This document shows positions 11,342 to 21,695 of a stretch of 64,000 nt of DNA, one piece after another. Position numbers and translations under genes: made by a program. Each line of letters begins with the position of its first letter. The stretch's first letter is position 1. The stretch is taken from positions 310,001 through 374,000 of the forward strand of contig NTMA01000039.1 in the NCBI GenBank assembly GCA_002917075.1, written 5' to 3'. This DNA is from Hawksworthiomyces lignivorus (taxonomy: Eukaryota; Ascomycota; Sordariomycetes; Ophiostomatales; Ophiostomataceae). Below the pieces are notes generated by a model. It searched no databases. It was not told the origin of the DNA and saw only the letters and a program-made list of their open reading frames with translations.

Positions 11342-12640
11342 ATGGAGCCGCTCTACGGGCCAGAAGAAATCGCCGCTGTGATTCAAGCAGCTAGCGAACC
11401 AGCGTTCGATGCGGATGGTACCAATATGACAGCTCTCGATTCGGCTGAGATTGAACAAGTCCGCACTTCCCTGGTGCAGCCTTTTCCGTCGAAGCCAGAG
11501 CAAAGTCTTGAGTCTCTCAGCCATCTCCCTGCTGAAATCCTGTTTATGATCTGCCTCTCGATGGATATGGAATCGTGCTTCAAATTTCGTCAAGTCAACC
11601 GCTCTGCGCGGCAGGTTGTGTCTAGCTTGCCTGAGTACCGATCCCTCACTACTCATGCTCTCAACAGCCTACAAGCTATCTTTCGATCTGGAACGTCTCG
11701 ATTTGCTACTCTGGAAGATCTGTATCAAATCCTCTGCAACCATGCTTGTATGGTGTGCAGTGCCTACGGTCCTGTACGCCAGCGCTTGTGTTTTGAGCCC
11801 CAAGCAGCAAAATATGAGAGCACCACAGCCATCGCCAACAGTAGTGGTAGGGGAAGAACTAGTCGGCAAGTTCTTCCTGATGATTCAGATAAACCGTCGC
11901 CTAATACAGAGACGCGCTCAAGCACCAGAGCTGACAGCAATGCTCTCGCAAGTTTTGTCAACACCAGCAGAACTCTCAGCATAGCCGATACTTTCAGCAA
12001 TATTGGAGCCCGCGACAACAGAGACAAGATGGATGGCAAGTTCTTATATTTGCCGACTTTGACCCGCTGTTGCCAGTCTTGTCTCGAAGAGTCGCCCCGT
12101 TTGCGAGCTGTTCCTTTTATGGCATTGAAAACAGCTTCAGGCCTGACATGGCAGCGCTTCTCCTCGGCCATCTGCACTCCGCCAGTCAAGACGATGACAA
12201 AGCGCAGCAAAAATAAAACCATGGAGCTTACGGGCACTGTCTCACAGGAGAAAGCTGCGAAGATTCTTTACGAACACGGATTCACAGCCAAACACGTAAA
12301 AGACATTCTTTACCAAAGTGGGTATTTGGAAGAGCTGTCTTGGCCACAGGAAATTGCCGGCAGAGAGAAGTTCTCGACAACCATGCCCTTCTTGGATCGC
12401 AAAGTAGATAAGGCTTTTTGTGGATTTTGTTGCAGAGGCTGCGAAGCGGCAGTTGCAAAAACATACGGTCATTTGAGAACGAAGATCCAATACATAAAGA
12501 CAGTATTCGGCACGGAGAAAACATTCTTGGACCACTTCTCTCGATGCTCCGAAGCAATCAAGCTTTGGAAAGAAGCCAAGGGAAAAAAAGACATAGCAGC
12601 GACTTCAAAGTCTGGCAGAGCCCGTGTTGCAAGTCGGTGA
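11342..12640 (+). CDS. F-box domain protein with Cys-rich regions
   Basis: Single exon, 432 aa. An F-box lies at about residues 58-98 (LSHLPAEILFMICL, then CFKFRQVNRSAR). Three Cys clusters follow: CNHACMVC near 125, RCCQSC near 243, and FCGFCCRGC near 360 with a downstream His and Cys, possibly zinc-binding. F-box proteins recruit substrates to SCF ubiquitin ligases through Skp1. This layout, an N-terminal F-box with Cys motifs and no LRR or WD repeats, is common in filamentous fungi. The substrate is unknown. It converges with SPO7. Confidence 0.75.
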   Translation: MEPLYGPEEIAAVIQAASEPAFDADGTNMTALDSAEIEQVRTSLVQPFPSKPEQSLESLSHLPAEILFMICLSMDMESCFKFRQVNRSARQVVSSLPEYRSLTTHALNSLQAIFRSGTSRFATLEDLYQILCNHACMVCSAYGPVRQRLCFEPQAAKYESTTAIANSSGRGRTSRQVLPDDSDKPSPNTETRSSTRADSNALASFVNTSRTLSIADTFSNIGARDNRDKMDGKFLYLPTLTRCCQSCLEESPRLRAVPFMALKTASGLTWQRFSSAICTPPVKTMTKRSKNKTMELTGTVSQEKAAKILYEHGFTAKHVKDILYQSGYLEELSWPQEIAGREKFSTTMPFLDRKVDKAFCGFCCRGCEAAVAKTYGHLRTKIQYIKTVFGTEKTFLDHFSRCSEAIKLWKEAKGKKDIAATSKSGRARVASR

Positions 12641-12968
12641 AACACGCTCCGCTCAGCTGGTTTGTTGGGCTGCAAGCTTTTCAAAGCTCGCCCGCTGGAA
12701 TTGCTAGGATTTTCCAAGACAAGCAGGCTAGATATGTGATGAGCAATTTGGAATTCGAGTTGATACACTGAGACAGTTAGAGCACAATTTGGCATTTTGT
12801 TGGACTTTTACTTCCCTCTGATGTGTCACAGAAAGCGCCTAGGCGGAGAGTGAAGTCTCCTTCAATTTTGCAGAATGATTTGTTTTGCTCTAGCCAGAAG
12901 TCGCTCGCCTACTTTTGTGTTCCGCCTTATTTTTCCCTTAGATCGTACATTGTTTACTCGCATCCATA
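12641..12968. other. Intergenic, convergent 3' ends
   Basis: 328 bp between stop codons of the F-box and SPO7 genes. Nothing beyond presumed 3' UTRs. Confidence 0.5.
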
Positions 12969-14411
12969 TCACTGTGCCCGGGACCCTCGCCGACCCTCCG
13001 TAGATGAAAAGCTACTCTCCTTGGCCAGCGGCGACGGTATCTCAGGCGTGACCGAGCGCACGTCCAAAGCGGGCCTTCGAGTCGACCCTCCGGTCGCACG
13101 GGAGCCGGCTGATCCCGATACCGACGACTTCTTTCTGCGCCGGTCGGACGCATTTGATCCCGTGCTAGATTTCCTAGATACGCTCTCGGGATTCTCGGCC
13201 TCTGCGGTCGATAGTGGGCCGCGCGTCGGGCCGGAGCCCGCGGATGTGCTACCGCGGCGCGAGCTGTTGCTGCGGGTGCGGCGGTGCTCGCGCTCGACGG
13301 CAGCGTGGCGCGGGTGCTGGGGGTGGTGTTTTTCACCGAACTCGCCGCCGCTGCCACTGCGGGGCGTGCCGGGCCGCTGCTGCTGCTGCTGCAAGAGCGA
13401 CAAGCGGTGGGGGTCAGGGATGCCCCTGCCGGGCAGCCACCAGAACCAGCCGCCAGCGCTGCGGCGCAGGGCGCGGTCCTGCTCCTTGAGCTTGTGGCGG
13501 ATGAGGGCGCGACGCTCGTTCTCGCGCTCCCAGTACTCCTGGCGGTACAGCTCCCAGTTCTCGCGGAAGGTGGGCGAGAAGGGCTTGGCCAGCAGCAGCA
13601 GCTTGACGTAGTCGCCGCCGGGGGCCAGGTCCTCCTCGTGGCCGTGGCCGTGGCCGTGGTGAGTGGCGGCGGCGGGAGCATGGTGGACGTGGTGGTCGAC
13701 GGGCGGCACGACGGAGTGGTGCTGCTGGCCGGTGGCCTGGTGCAGCTCGCGGTCGACCTCGCGCAGCAGGGCGGGCTCGACGTAGCGGTAGGAGGAGGCG
13801 CCGCCGGTGTTGGAGAAGACGCCGTAGGTGAGGAACCAGGCGAGGGTGGCCAGGGTCTCGGCCCACCAGGGCCGCTTGAGCAGCACCAGCTTGCAGTTGA
13901 TGTGGCGCAGGCCGCGGTTGGACACGCTGAACCAGCGACGGGGCCAGCGCACGCCGCGGTCCCAGATGCCAGTGGCCCAGACCAGGGCGGCGGTGATGAC
14001 GCCGCCCATGAAGCACACCTTTTCGGCCACGTCCACCACCCAGTACACGGAGCCGCCGACGCCGCTGCCGTCTTCGCGCGGCGCCAGGAACAGCGCGTAG
14101 CCGAAGCCCAGCACCCAGGCGCTCAGCAGCAGCAGGAAAAACGTGTGGTGGCGCCGCCGCGCCCGCAGGTCCAGGTACTGCGCGCGCAGCGACGCCTCCA
14201 GCACCAGCAGGTTGAGGTAGATCATAGACGGCGAGCTCGGCGTGTGTGACAGCGGGTCGCTCGCCTTGACCGCCGCGCTGGCCGCGATGGCCCCTGTGCC
14301 CAGCATGCCACTGCCGCCGCCACCGGCGCCGCCGCCGCTGGGGGAGCTGCCCAGCGGATCGCGGCCGGGCAGCGGCGCACCCTTGACTAGGGAGTCGAGG
14401 TCGTCGGCCAT
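12969..14411 (-). CDS. SPO7: Spo7-like regulatory subunit of the Nem1-Spo7 phosphatase
   Basis: Single exon, 480 aa. The conserved Spo7 core starts at residue 63 (MIYLNLLVLEASLRAQY). It has two membrane segments at about 90-110 and 130-149 separated by a short loop, then WPRRWFSVSNRGLR and LVLLKRPWW. Spo7 anchors the Nem1 phosphatase in the nuclear envelope/ER, which dephosphorylates the lipin Pah1 and so controls nuclear membrane growth and triacylglycerol synthesis. Residues 240-265 carry a His-rich stretch, and residues 330-480 are a long Ser/Arg-rich disordered tail with a Gln run, which makes the protein longer than yeast Spo7, as is usual in filamentous fungi. The 5' leader contains the 35-G tract listed separately. 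Confidence 0.9.
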   Translation of the reverse strand: MADDLDSLVKGAPLPGRDPLGSSPSGGGAGGGGSGMLGTGAIAASAAVKASDPLSHTPSSPSMIYLNLLVLEASLRAQYLDLRARRRHHTFFLLLLSAWVLGFGYALFLAPREDGSGVGGSVYWVVDVAEKVCFMGGVITAALVWATGIWDRGVRWPRRWFSVSNRGLRHINCKLVLLKRPWWAETLATLAWFLTYGVFSNTGGASSYRYVEPALLREVDRELHQATGQQHHSVVPPVDHHVHHAPAAATHHGHGHGHEEDLAPGGDYVKLLLLAKPFSPTFRENWELYRQEYWERENERRALIRHKLKEQDRALRRSAGGWFWWLPGRGIPDPHRLSLLQQQQQRPGTPRSGSGGEFGEKHHPQHPRHAAVEREHRRTRSNSSRRGSTSAGSGPTRGPLSTAEAENPESVSRKSSTGSNASDRRRKKSSVSGSAGSRATGGSTRRPALDVRSVTPEIPSPLAKESSFSSTEGRRGSRAQ

Positions 14412-14579
14412 GGGCTATTCGAGATTGATGAGAGAGTGTGTATGGATGTTCTAAGAACTGCCCACTTTGTCGTCGACCGTCTGGTCACGAGCAGCAAAGC
14501 AAGCCAAAAAGAGTAAGAGGTCGGAGGAGCGGCGCCTTGGGCAACGGCGGCCCTCTTGCGGCGGTGCACGCTCTGAGAG

Positions 14580-14617
<38 letters not shown>

Positions 14618-16013
14618 CAGAAGGAATTTCGCTCGCTCGCTAATGGTTACAAAAGAAGAAGCTGAGCAGAACGCATACTTTTTTTTTGTGCGTTTTGCGG
14701 TCGTCTGTAGTCGGTCCGGTGTGGAAATCTAGTGAGAAGCAAGACCCTTCGGCGTTTTGCTCTTCCTCTGTGCGGGTCAGCTTCGTTCAACGGTCGATGT
14801 TCTGTCGATCGGTCGTCATCCAATGGCTCGTGTCAAAATGACTAAGCAGATCACACCATCCCGAAAACCAAAGAGCTGCAGAACCCAAAGACCGCTTGAT
14901 TCGCCTCCTTTTTTCCAATGAAGATGGCGCTACAATACTTGGACATGTGCTCAGTCGGCGTGGGAGGTTTGGAGACGAATTGGAGTAGCCCTCAGAAAAC
15001 GGGAACAGAAATGGAGAGAAAATAAGGACAAACCCAGTAGGGAGCTACGTCATGCGACACGTTCATAAGACAAGCCCAGGGCACACGCGCACACACGACG
15101 ACATACAGGACCCTCCTCCTGTTCGGACGAAACTACAGCGGTACAAAATGCATATTACAGCGCTGGCAAAATGCCGTTTCTTGCTGTGAGACAGCCTCAG
15201 CTGGCCTACGCTGTGGAGCATCTGCTAGTGTGCAGACTAAGCCTACAGACCGCCTTCAAAGCTTTTTTCAGGATCAACTGAGGGCCTCGGTTCTGCCCAC
15301 GCTGTTGAAATGTGGAGATTCTGCTCGTAAAATAGTCCCGACAATAGCCAAATGGATCCTTAGAGATCCTTGGCCGCTCTTGCCGCAAGGGGCGTGGGCA
15401 TTCTGTCGGCTCTTACCCTCTTAATTATTATGTTCTAAGCCTGCACTTTTTTTTTTTGTTGGGAAGGCTGCCATTATTGGGGGGAAAGAGCGAATTAAGA
15501 CCAAGGAGAGGACGGGGAAAGAACGGGAAGACGAAAATAAAGAAGGCACGACCACACGTTAAAGCGAAACAGGGCCTGTCTATTACTCCGTAGGCTAACA
15601 ATTATTTTATTATAATTTCTTATTAGTAGACGTAAACTCCCACGACAATGGAATAAGAACCTCATCCTTTTCTCCCCACATCCTTAAAAAAGGAGTACGA
15701 CTAACTACTACACGTTATTGCTCGTACTGCTTCATTCTTATCTTCTAACACGTACACACTTTCGCGGCAACGTCTGCCTATTCCAACAAGGCCATACCCT
15801 TTACGCTGGGACATGCATTGCTTCTACTGCCTGTCTTTTACTCCGTCGGAGATCGCACACGCCTTCGCCTTACGGAATTAGGGATTACGGACCCCGAATT
15901 CTCCTTTAGCGGCGACAACTGCCACAACAGCCCCCCTTTGTCTTTAAGACAACCAAGCTTAAAGACAACCACCACCCCCCTGGCCCATACTTCTTCTCCT
16001 CTCCTCTTCAGTA
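14412..16013. other. Divergent promoter region, SPO7/CLD1
   Basis: 1.6 kb between two divergent genes. It contains the 35-G homopolymer and, near 15900-16010, a CT- and C-rich leader in front of the CLD1 start. The open frames here lack family features. Confidence 0.5.
14582..14616. repeat. Poly(G) tract, 35 bp
   Basis: 35 consecutive G on the plus strand, about 170 bp upstream of the SPO7 ATG, so the SPO7 sense strand reads poly(C). Such tracts can form G-quadruplexes and are unstable in length. The exact count may be a sequencing or assembly estimate. Confidence 0.85.
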
Positions 16014-18005
16014 ATGCTCCGGAGTCCACAGCACTTGGTCTTGCAGCTGTCTGTCGCGCCAACTCGACGCACACTCACCACTGCGGCCACTTCCTACAAC
16101 TCAGACAAACCACCTCCGCCAGCGCCTATTGCCTCAGTCTCGTCGGCCTCGCCGGTACCTCTGGTCTCTGCCACATCCACTACGGCCACGGCCGCGGCTA
16201 CATCCCCTTCGACAGCGGCTGCTACTGCCGCAGCGAACACTGCCTCCGCTGCCCTCCGCGCCATCAGAATGTCGGCCGACGTAGCTGCAGCTGCAGCCAC
16301 CAAGCAAGCCCAGCAGGCCGGTCTCTCAAACCCCTCCCCTCCTCAGTACCGGTCTCGCTCAGAGGAGCGTCCGCCGTCCCAGTCCCCGGAGAGCAAGACA
16401 AGGGCGCAAACGCAAGCACGGGCCGAGGCCCAGGCCCAGGCTCGATCGACAGGCTACTTTCCGCTGGGCTACAAAGACGCAGTACACCAATGGGTATGTT
16501 TGGCCTTTTTGAACTGCCTGTTTCTTTTTTACGACTTGACAGCTCCATACTAACACTGGACCGTGTAGTGGAACAGCGTGTCTGCCGCTGCCGCTGAGCG
16601 CGGCGTGCTTGCCTACGTCCCGTTTCTCCGGGAAGCCAAGGCTGGCTCTCAGCCCGACCTCACCCTGACCACGCAGCAGCAGCAGCAGCAGCAAGAAGAC
16701 GGCGTCCCCATCGAATCACTAAATAGCGCATCTGGCGATCCATATGGCCCCCGTCTCTGGCGGTCCCAGATGGTGCCCCTCTCCGGCAAGAACCGCGCAC
16801 TCAACGAATACTCTGTCGAACGAGTTGGCGAGCAGACGACAGAGACCCTGGTCATGCTTCACGGATACGGCGCCGGGCTCGGCTTCTTCTATCGCAACTT
16901 CGAACCATTGAGCCGTCTCCGCGGTTGGCGTCTGTATGCGCTCGACATGCTGGGTATGGGCAACTCGTCGCGGCCTCCATTCAAGATCCACGCCAAGGAC
17001 CCGCAGGCCAAGATCACAGAGGCGGAGAACTGGTTTATCGACGCCCTCGAGGAGTGGCGCAAGATCCGCAAGATTGAGCGCTTCACCTTGATGGGTCACT
17101 CGATGGGCGGTTATCTGGCTGTGTCGTATGCGCTCAAATACCCCGGCCACCTCAACAAACTGATCCTGGCTTCCCCCGTCGGCATTCCGGAAGACCCATA
17201 TGCCATTGAGGCAGACATGCCAGAGCCTGAAGAGTCGACCATGGCTAGCGAATTTACGCAAGACCAGGAGGCCGTTGTGGAAGACCAGAGCGCCAGTGAC
17301 AGAAGCAAGCCTAATCACAACTACCGGTACAATCACAACCATGGAAAGCAGAAAGGTGCCAACAAGCCCGAACGGAGGCCGCTTCCTAGTTGGCTCGTCT
17401 GGCTCTGGGATGCCAACGTGTCCCCGTTCAGCATAGTTCGCGCTTCGGGTCCTCTGGGGCCCCGCCTGGTGTCCGGTTGGACCTCACGCCGCTTCAGCCA
17501 CCTGCACCCCGAAGAGGCCGATGCCTTGCACACCTACACATATAGCTTGTTCCGCCAGCGCGGCAGCGGCGAGTATGCATTGCCATATTTGCTAGCTCCA
17601 GGCGCTTACGCGAGAAGCCCAGTGATCAACCGAATCCAGGATGTGGGCCGCCAGGTGATTCGTCCTGCCGAACCTGCGACAGCAAGCAAATCCGCCACCC
17701 CCGAAGTCCGCGAGACCGGCTACCCCGTCGTCATGATGTACGGCGACCACGATTGGATGGACGTGGCCGGTGGCTACGCGGCGGAAGAAAAGATCAAGCA
17801 GCGGGTTCTGCAGTCGCTGCTCCACGGGACACCCGAGGAGAAGCGGAACGAGAATGGCAGCGCCAAAGTGATCCTCGTGCGGAATGCCGGCCACCACCTG
17901 TATCTCGACAATCCCGATGACTTCAACAAGTATGTCCAGAAGGAGCTGGTAGACACGCAGAAGTCTGAGCAGCGGCGGCGAAAACACGAGCTGGACAGTG
18001 CATAA
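16014..18005 (+). CDS. CLD1: Mitochondrial alpha/beta hydrolase, CLD1/ABHD5-like (cardiolipin deacylase type)
   Basis: Two exons, 16014-16493 and 16569-18005 (638 aa); intron GTATGT to TAG, phase 0. The N-terminus (MLRSPQH, then TRRTLTT) is basic and hydroxylated, like a mitochondrial presequence, followed by an Ala/Ser/Pro-rich linker. The hydrolase domain has the oxyanion-side LHGYGAG, the nucleophile elbow GHSMGG with Ser near residue 338, a late acid in MYGDHDWMD and the catalytic His in NAGHHLYLDNP. The HxxxxD-like spacing after the His is as in CGI-58/ABHD4-5 and yeast Cld1. Cld1 removes an acyl chain from cardiolipin before remodelling. A disordered Asn/His/Lys insert (about residues 390-440) and a poly-Gln run are lineage-specific. 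A yeast Ict1-like lysophosphatidate acyltransferase role cannot be excluded. Confidence 0.85.
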
Positions 18006-18694
18006 ACCGGTATAAGACGGCATGAATTGGGAATTGGCGTTCTATGATGATAGCTATTTTTGGACATAAGATCTGGTGTTACGTTGTCTTTTTTTTGGAG
18101 GTAAGGGAGGCATGCATTTATCACAGGTATAAATAATAACTTTCATATAATTCGAGCGGAGTGTTAGACACATAGGGCCAATATGTTCTCTAGAGCAACG
18201 CTGGAGGGTCACCCGCAGGACCACAACAACCCTGGTTTCGGGGCAGAATCTGAAGAGTCACTCGAGAGCAAGCCGATGAGACGGATGGAACAGGAACCGA
18301 AAAGTTTAAACGAGGCGCAATATGATTTTGTTCATAGTTTAGAGATGGACTGGGTGTTTTTGGCATGCTTGGAATAGGTAATATTAGAATTGCATGGAGA
18401 GGAATACAATTAAGTATAAATCATCTGGTCCCGCCATACAAGGGGAAAAAAAAGTAAAGCATAGGTTGAGTACAAGAAAAAGAGAAAAAATAACATCGCT
18501 ATCGTGACATCAATGACATGCGAGGGTTCCGCCAGTAGTCCATCTGTTTTGTTCTTCGTTTTTTTGATCGTCGACCTGCGGTCTTCCTTCTCTCCTGCCC
18601 TTCTTACCATTATGCATTTCATAAATCTCATATATGCAGAAAATTTAAAAAGATACAAAAGAAAAGTGGCACGTCGCCGCCCTCGCTCTGCGCC
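18006..18694. other. Intergenic, convergent 3' ends
   Basis: 689 bp between stop codons of CLD1 and the kelch gene. A 64-codon frame at 18183-18377 has no recognisable domain and lies where a 3' UTR is expected. Confidence 0.5.
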
Positions 18695-21600
18695 TTACTC
18701 CTTCATGTCCTCTTCGCTTTCCCGGAAGATGCTTTTGCGCAGCGCCTGCTGGCCCGGGCTGATGTCTCCCCCGGTCGGCAAGAGCGATCTTGCTGCGCTC
18801 GATGACGCTGCTGCCGCGCTGGCCTCGGCCGCAGCCTCTGCGCCTGCTTCTTCTTCGGGGATCGGCTGCGGCTGCGACGACGCGGGCGCCGGCACTGCGG
18901 ATTCTATGCCCGTGACCGACTGCGGAAACCCAGGCCCCAGCGGCGACACGGCGGAGGGCCCCGACGCCGTGGACTGGCCGCCCTCGCTGCTCTGCCGCAG
19001 GTGGCGGCGGTCCTGCTCGCTGAGGTCCGAGATGGACGACTCGCGGAAGCGGTTGGCGGACGCCGCCGTGGGGGCGACGGGGGTGGCCGCGGCCTCCACG
19101 AGCGGAATCAGCGGCGGCTGCAACTGGCCGCCGAGGGACGGCGAATCTGGCCGTGGCGCGGCGGTACCGAACTGCCGGCTGCTGCTGCTCGCCGCACTGC
19201 TGCTGATCACAGCGGGGCTCTCCTCGAGCTCCGCCGTGGACGAGGGCAGGGGGCTGATGCCGCTGTGGGGGCTGCGGCCAAACAGCGGCCGGCCGCTGGC
19301 GTCCGTGGACGAGTAGTCGGATCCGGGCATCTCGGCCGGGAGCTCGGCCGGGTGAGCAGTGTCCGCTGTTTGAAATGGTTAGTCATCGCACACTGAAAAG
19401 GAATTCCAGAGCAAAACAACGGAGAAAAAAAGAGGTGGGTAACATACCAATCATCTCCGAAATAAACGTGTTGTCCGCCTCGACGGGGTGCGCCGCCTGC
19501 TGCGGCGTGTGCCGCAGCGGCAGGGCGTGCAGGGCGGCGTAGCCGGGCGAGCCGGGGATCTGCTCCATGCCGGGGGAGACGGGCGTGGCGCTGCCGGGGA
19601 AGCTGTAGCCGTTGTTGTTGCTGCCGCCGTTGGGGTCGTCGTACGACGACGTGCCCACCGTGGACGCCTGCTTGACGCTCGGCTGCGCGCGCAGCCACGA
19701 GAAGACAAAGTTGCGGCCCGTGTCGTACGTGCTGGCCACGCTCTCCGTGTTGGTGGCGCCGCCCCGGCCCGTGCCGCCGCGGCTGGACCGCTTGGCGCCC
19801 AGCAGGTGGCGCCGCCGGTACAGCACGACGGCCACGGCCACGGCCGTCACGAAGATCAGGCCGCAGATCACGCCTAGCAGCGGCGGCAAGAACTTGGGCA
19901 CCCCGCCGCCGCCGCCGCCAGAGGGCGGCGTCTGCGTCGGCAGCTCCGGGTTGGTGTTGGCCGCCGTCGCCAGCGGGTAGGGGTAGTACGTCGTCAGCTT
20001 GGACGTCGGGTAGGCCGTGGCGAACACGTCGCCGAGCGCCTTGGTCGCCCACCCGGACGCCGCTGGCGCCGTCGCCGTCGCGCCGCCCTTGCCGCTGCCG
20101 CCGATGACGCTGACGACCGCGTCCGGCACCGCGTACTCGGACCACGTCTCCGGCGTGTACGCCGTCATCCACTGGGCCGACGACAGGTTGAACACGTCGA
20201 CGAAGCCCTCGAGGCACGCCGGCGACCCGCCCGCCAGCGTCGTGTAGCCGCCCACGACAAACATCTGGTCCGGGTACGGGCTGGCGCACTTGTGGCCCGC
20301 GCGCGCGTGGGCCGCCGTCCCCGACGCCACCTTGGTCCACGTGAACGACGGCAGCGACAGCACCCACACGTCGTCGTTGAAGTTGCCCGAGACGTCCAGG
20401 CCGTCGTACCCGCCGTAGTAGTAGATGTTGAAGCTCGACCGGTCGGCCGCCGTGCCCAGGACCGTGCAGCCGCGCGTCATCTGGCCGATGCTGCTGCCGC
20501 CCGTCGTCGGCTGCCGGTACCAGGTGCCGTTGGCCACGTCGTAGACGTCGATCGTCGTCATGAACGCAGGACTCTGCGCTTTCTGGTGGCAGCTGTCAGC
20601 AGGGGCACCTTAAAGAGAGGGCAGGGGAGAGTCGAGGCGGCGGAGGGGGAGGAAACTTACACTGGCAGCCGGGTTCTCGGACTGGTGGATGACCGAGACG
20701 AACTCGGGGTAGACGACACCGCCGATGGCCACGAGAATGCCTTGCGAGCCAACCGGCACCCATATCAGCTCCGGGTTCGCCCGTCCGCTTACGCCTTTCA
20801 AGGTCGTGTTCGACCACGTCTCCTGCTGCTGCACGGCCATGTTCAGCTCGACCAGCGTGTTCGACACATTCACCGCAGTCAGCGAGTCGTTGCCCGAGAC
20901 CGTGTAGACCGGACCCCACGTGGGAGACCGCAGTCCTGAAAAGTACCAGGCCTTGTTCTCGGAGGGCGCGTTCGCCGCGCCGCCATAGGCCAGGTATCTT
21001 GTCATGCCCGAGGGCAGCTCGGCGTTGAAAATTCCCGGCCGGAAATTTGGCTTGTTGACGCCATACTGGTCAGCCCGATATCCCATGACATCGTCGGCGT
21101 GCGGCGCCGAGAGGGCATCGGTGTTGCGAAGAAGGCCGCCATACAAGTACCACTCGTCATCATTGGCGAGCATAGCACCGTCAAAGTAGTTGGGCGCAAT
21201 GTTGTTGGCGGCTTGGCCGTTGGCCTTGAAGAGGGTACCAAAAAGCGCCGTGAAATTCGAAGATGTGTTAAAAGGCACGCTAAAGTTCAGCGTGTAGACA
21301 ATGCCCAGGGGGTTTTCTAGCCAGATTTGAATCGTCAACTAAAGTCCTGCGCGGTAATCATGGACGGTTCTGGTGTCAATTCCTACCATCGTCCGTCAGA
21401 CCTCCGTAAGATCCATCTGACATGCCCGGAATCCACCACAAGTCTCCTCCATCCATATAAAGAGTGTCGCGAACGACAGAAGCTTGTATTTTTACAGGTC
21501 AGCGAAGGGGCATCTCTTGCGGTAATTGTCAAACATCAAAAGCAATGTCTCACCCCGAAGCTGCTCCCAGTAGCACATCGTAGCATTGATCTGCCCGACA

Positions 21601-21695
21601 TCCCAGCCGGATGATTGGGCCTCCATTCCGGCTATGAAGCCGGCCGCGACGGCCAGCAACCGCACCAACCTTGCAGAAATCGTGGAACGCGCCAT
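18695..21695 (-). CDS. Secreted single-pass membrane protein with kelch repeats
   Basis: Five exons: 21695-21554, 21482-21387, 21316-20661, 20582-19448 and 19365-18695 (899 aa). All junction phases agree. The protein has a signal peptide (RLLAVAAGFIAGMEA), an ectodomain of kelch-type blades (for example DTLYMDGGDLWW, YLYGGLLRN, IYYYGGYDG, MFVVGGYTT), one membrane segment near residues 530-555, basic RRR on its inner side, then a 340-residue Ser/Pro/Gly-rich cytosolic tail. The topology resembles the 'cell wall anchored' kelch proteins of filamentous fungi, whose function is not established. A WYR and polarity-type motif search would help. It diverges from the adhesin-like gene over 6.4 kb. 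The acceptor of intron 3 (CAG before AAAGCG) is the least certain junction. Confidence 0.85.

Noticed and set aside
13284..14249. Long plus-strand frame opposite SPO7
   Set aside because: A GC-rich antisense shadow; the minus strand carries the conserved Spo7 core.
18183..18377. 64-codon plus-strand frame with a peptide-like composition
   Set aside because: It lies in a convergent 3' region, has no homology I recognise and no splice or promoter context.
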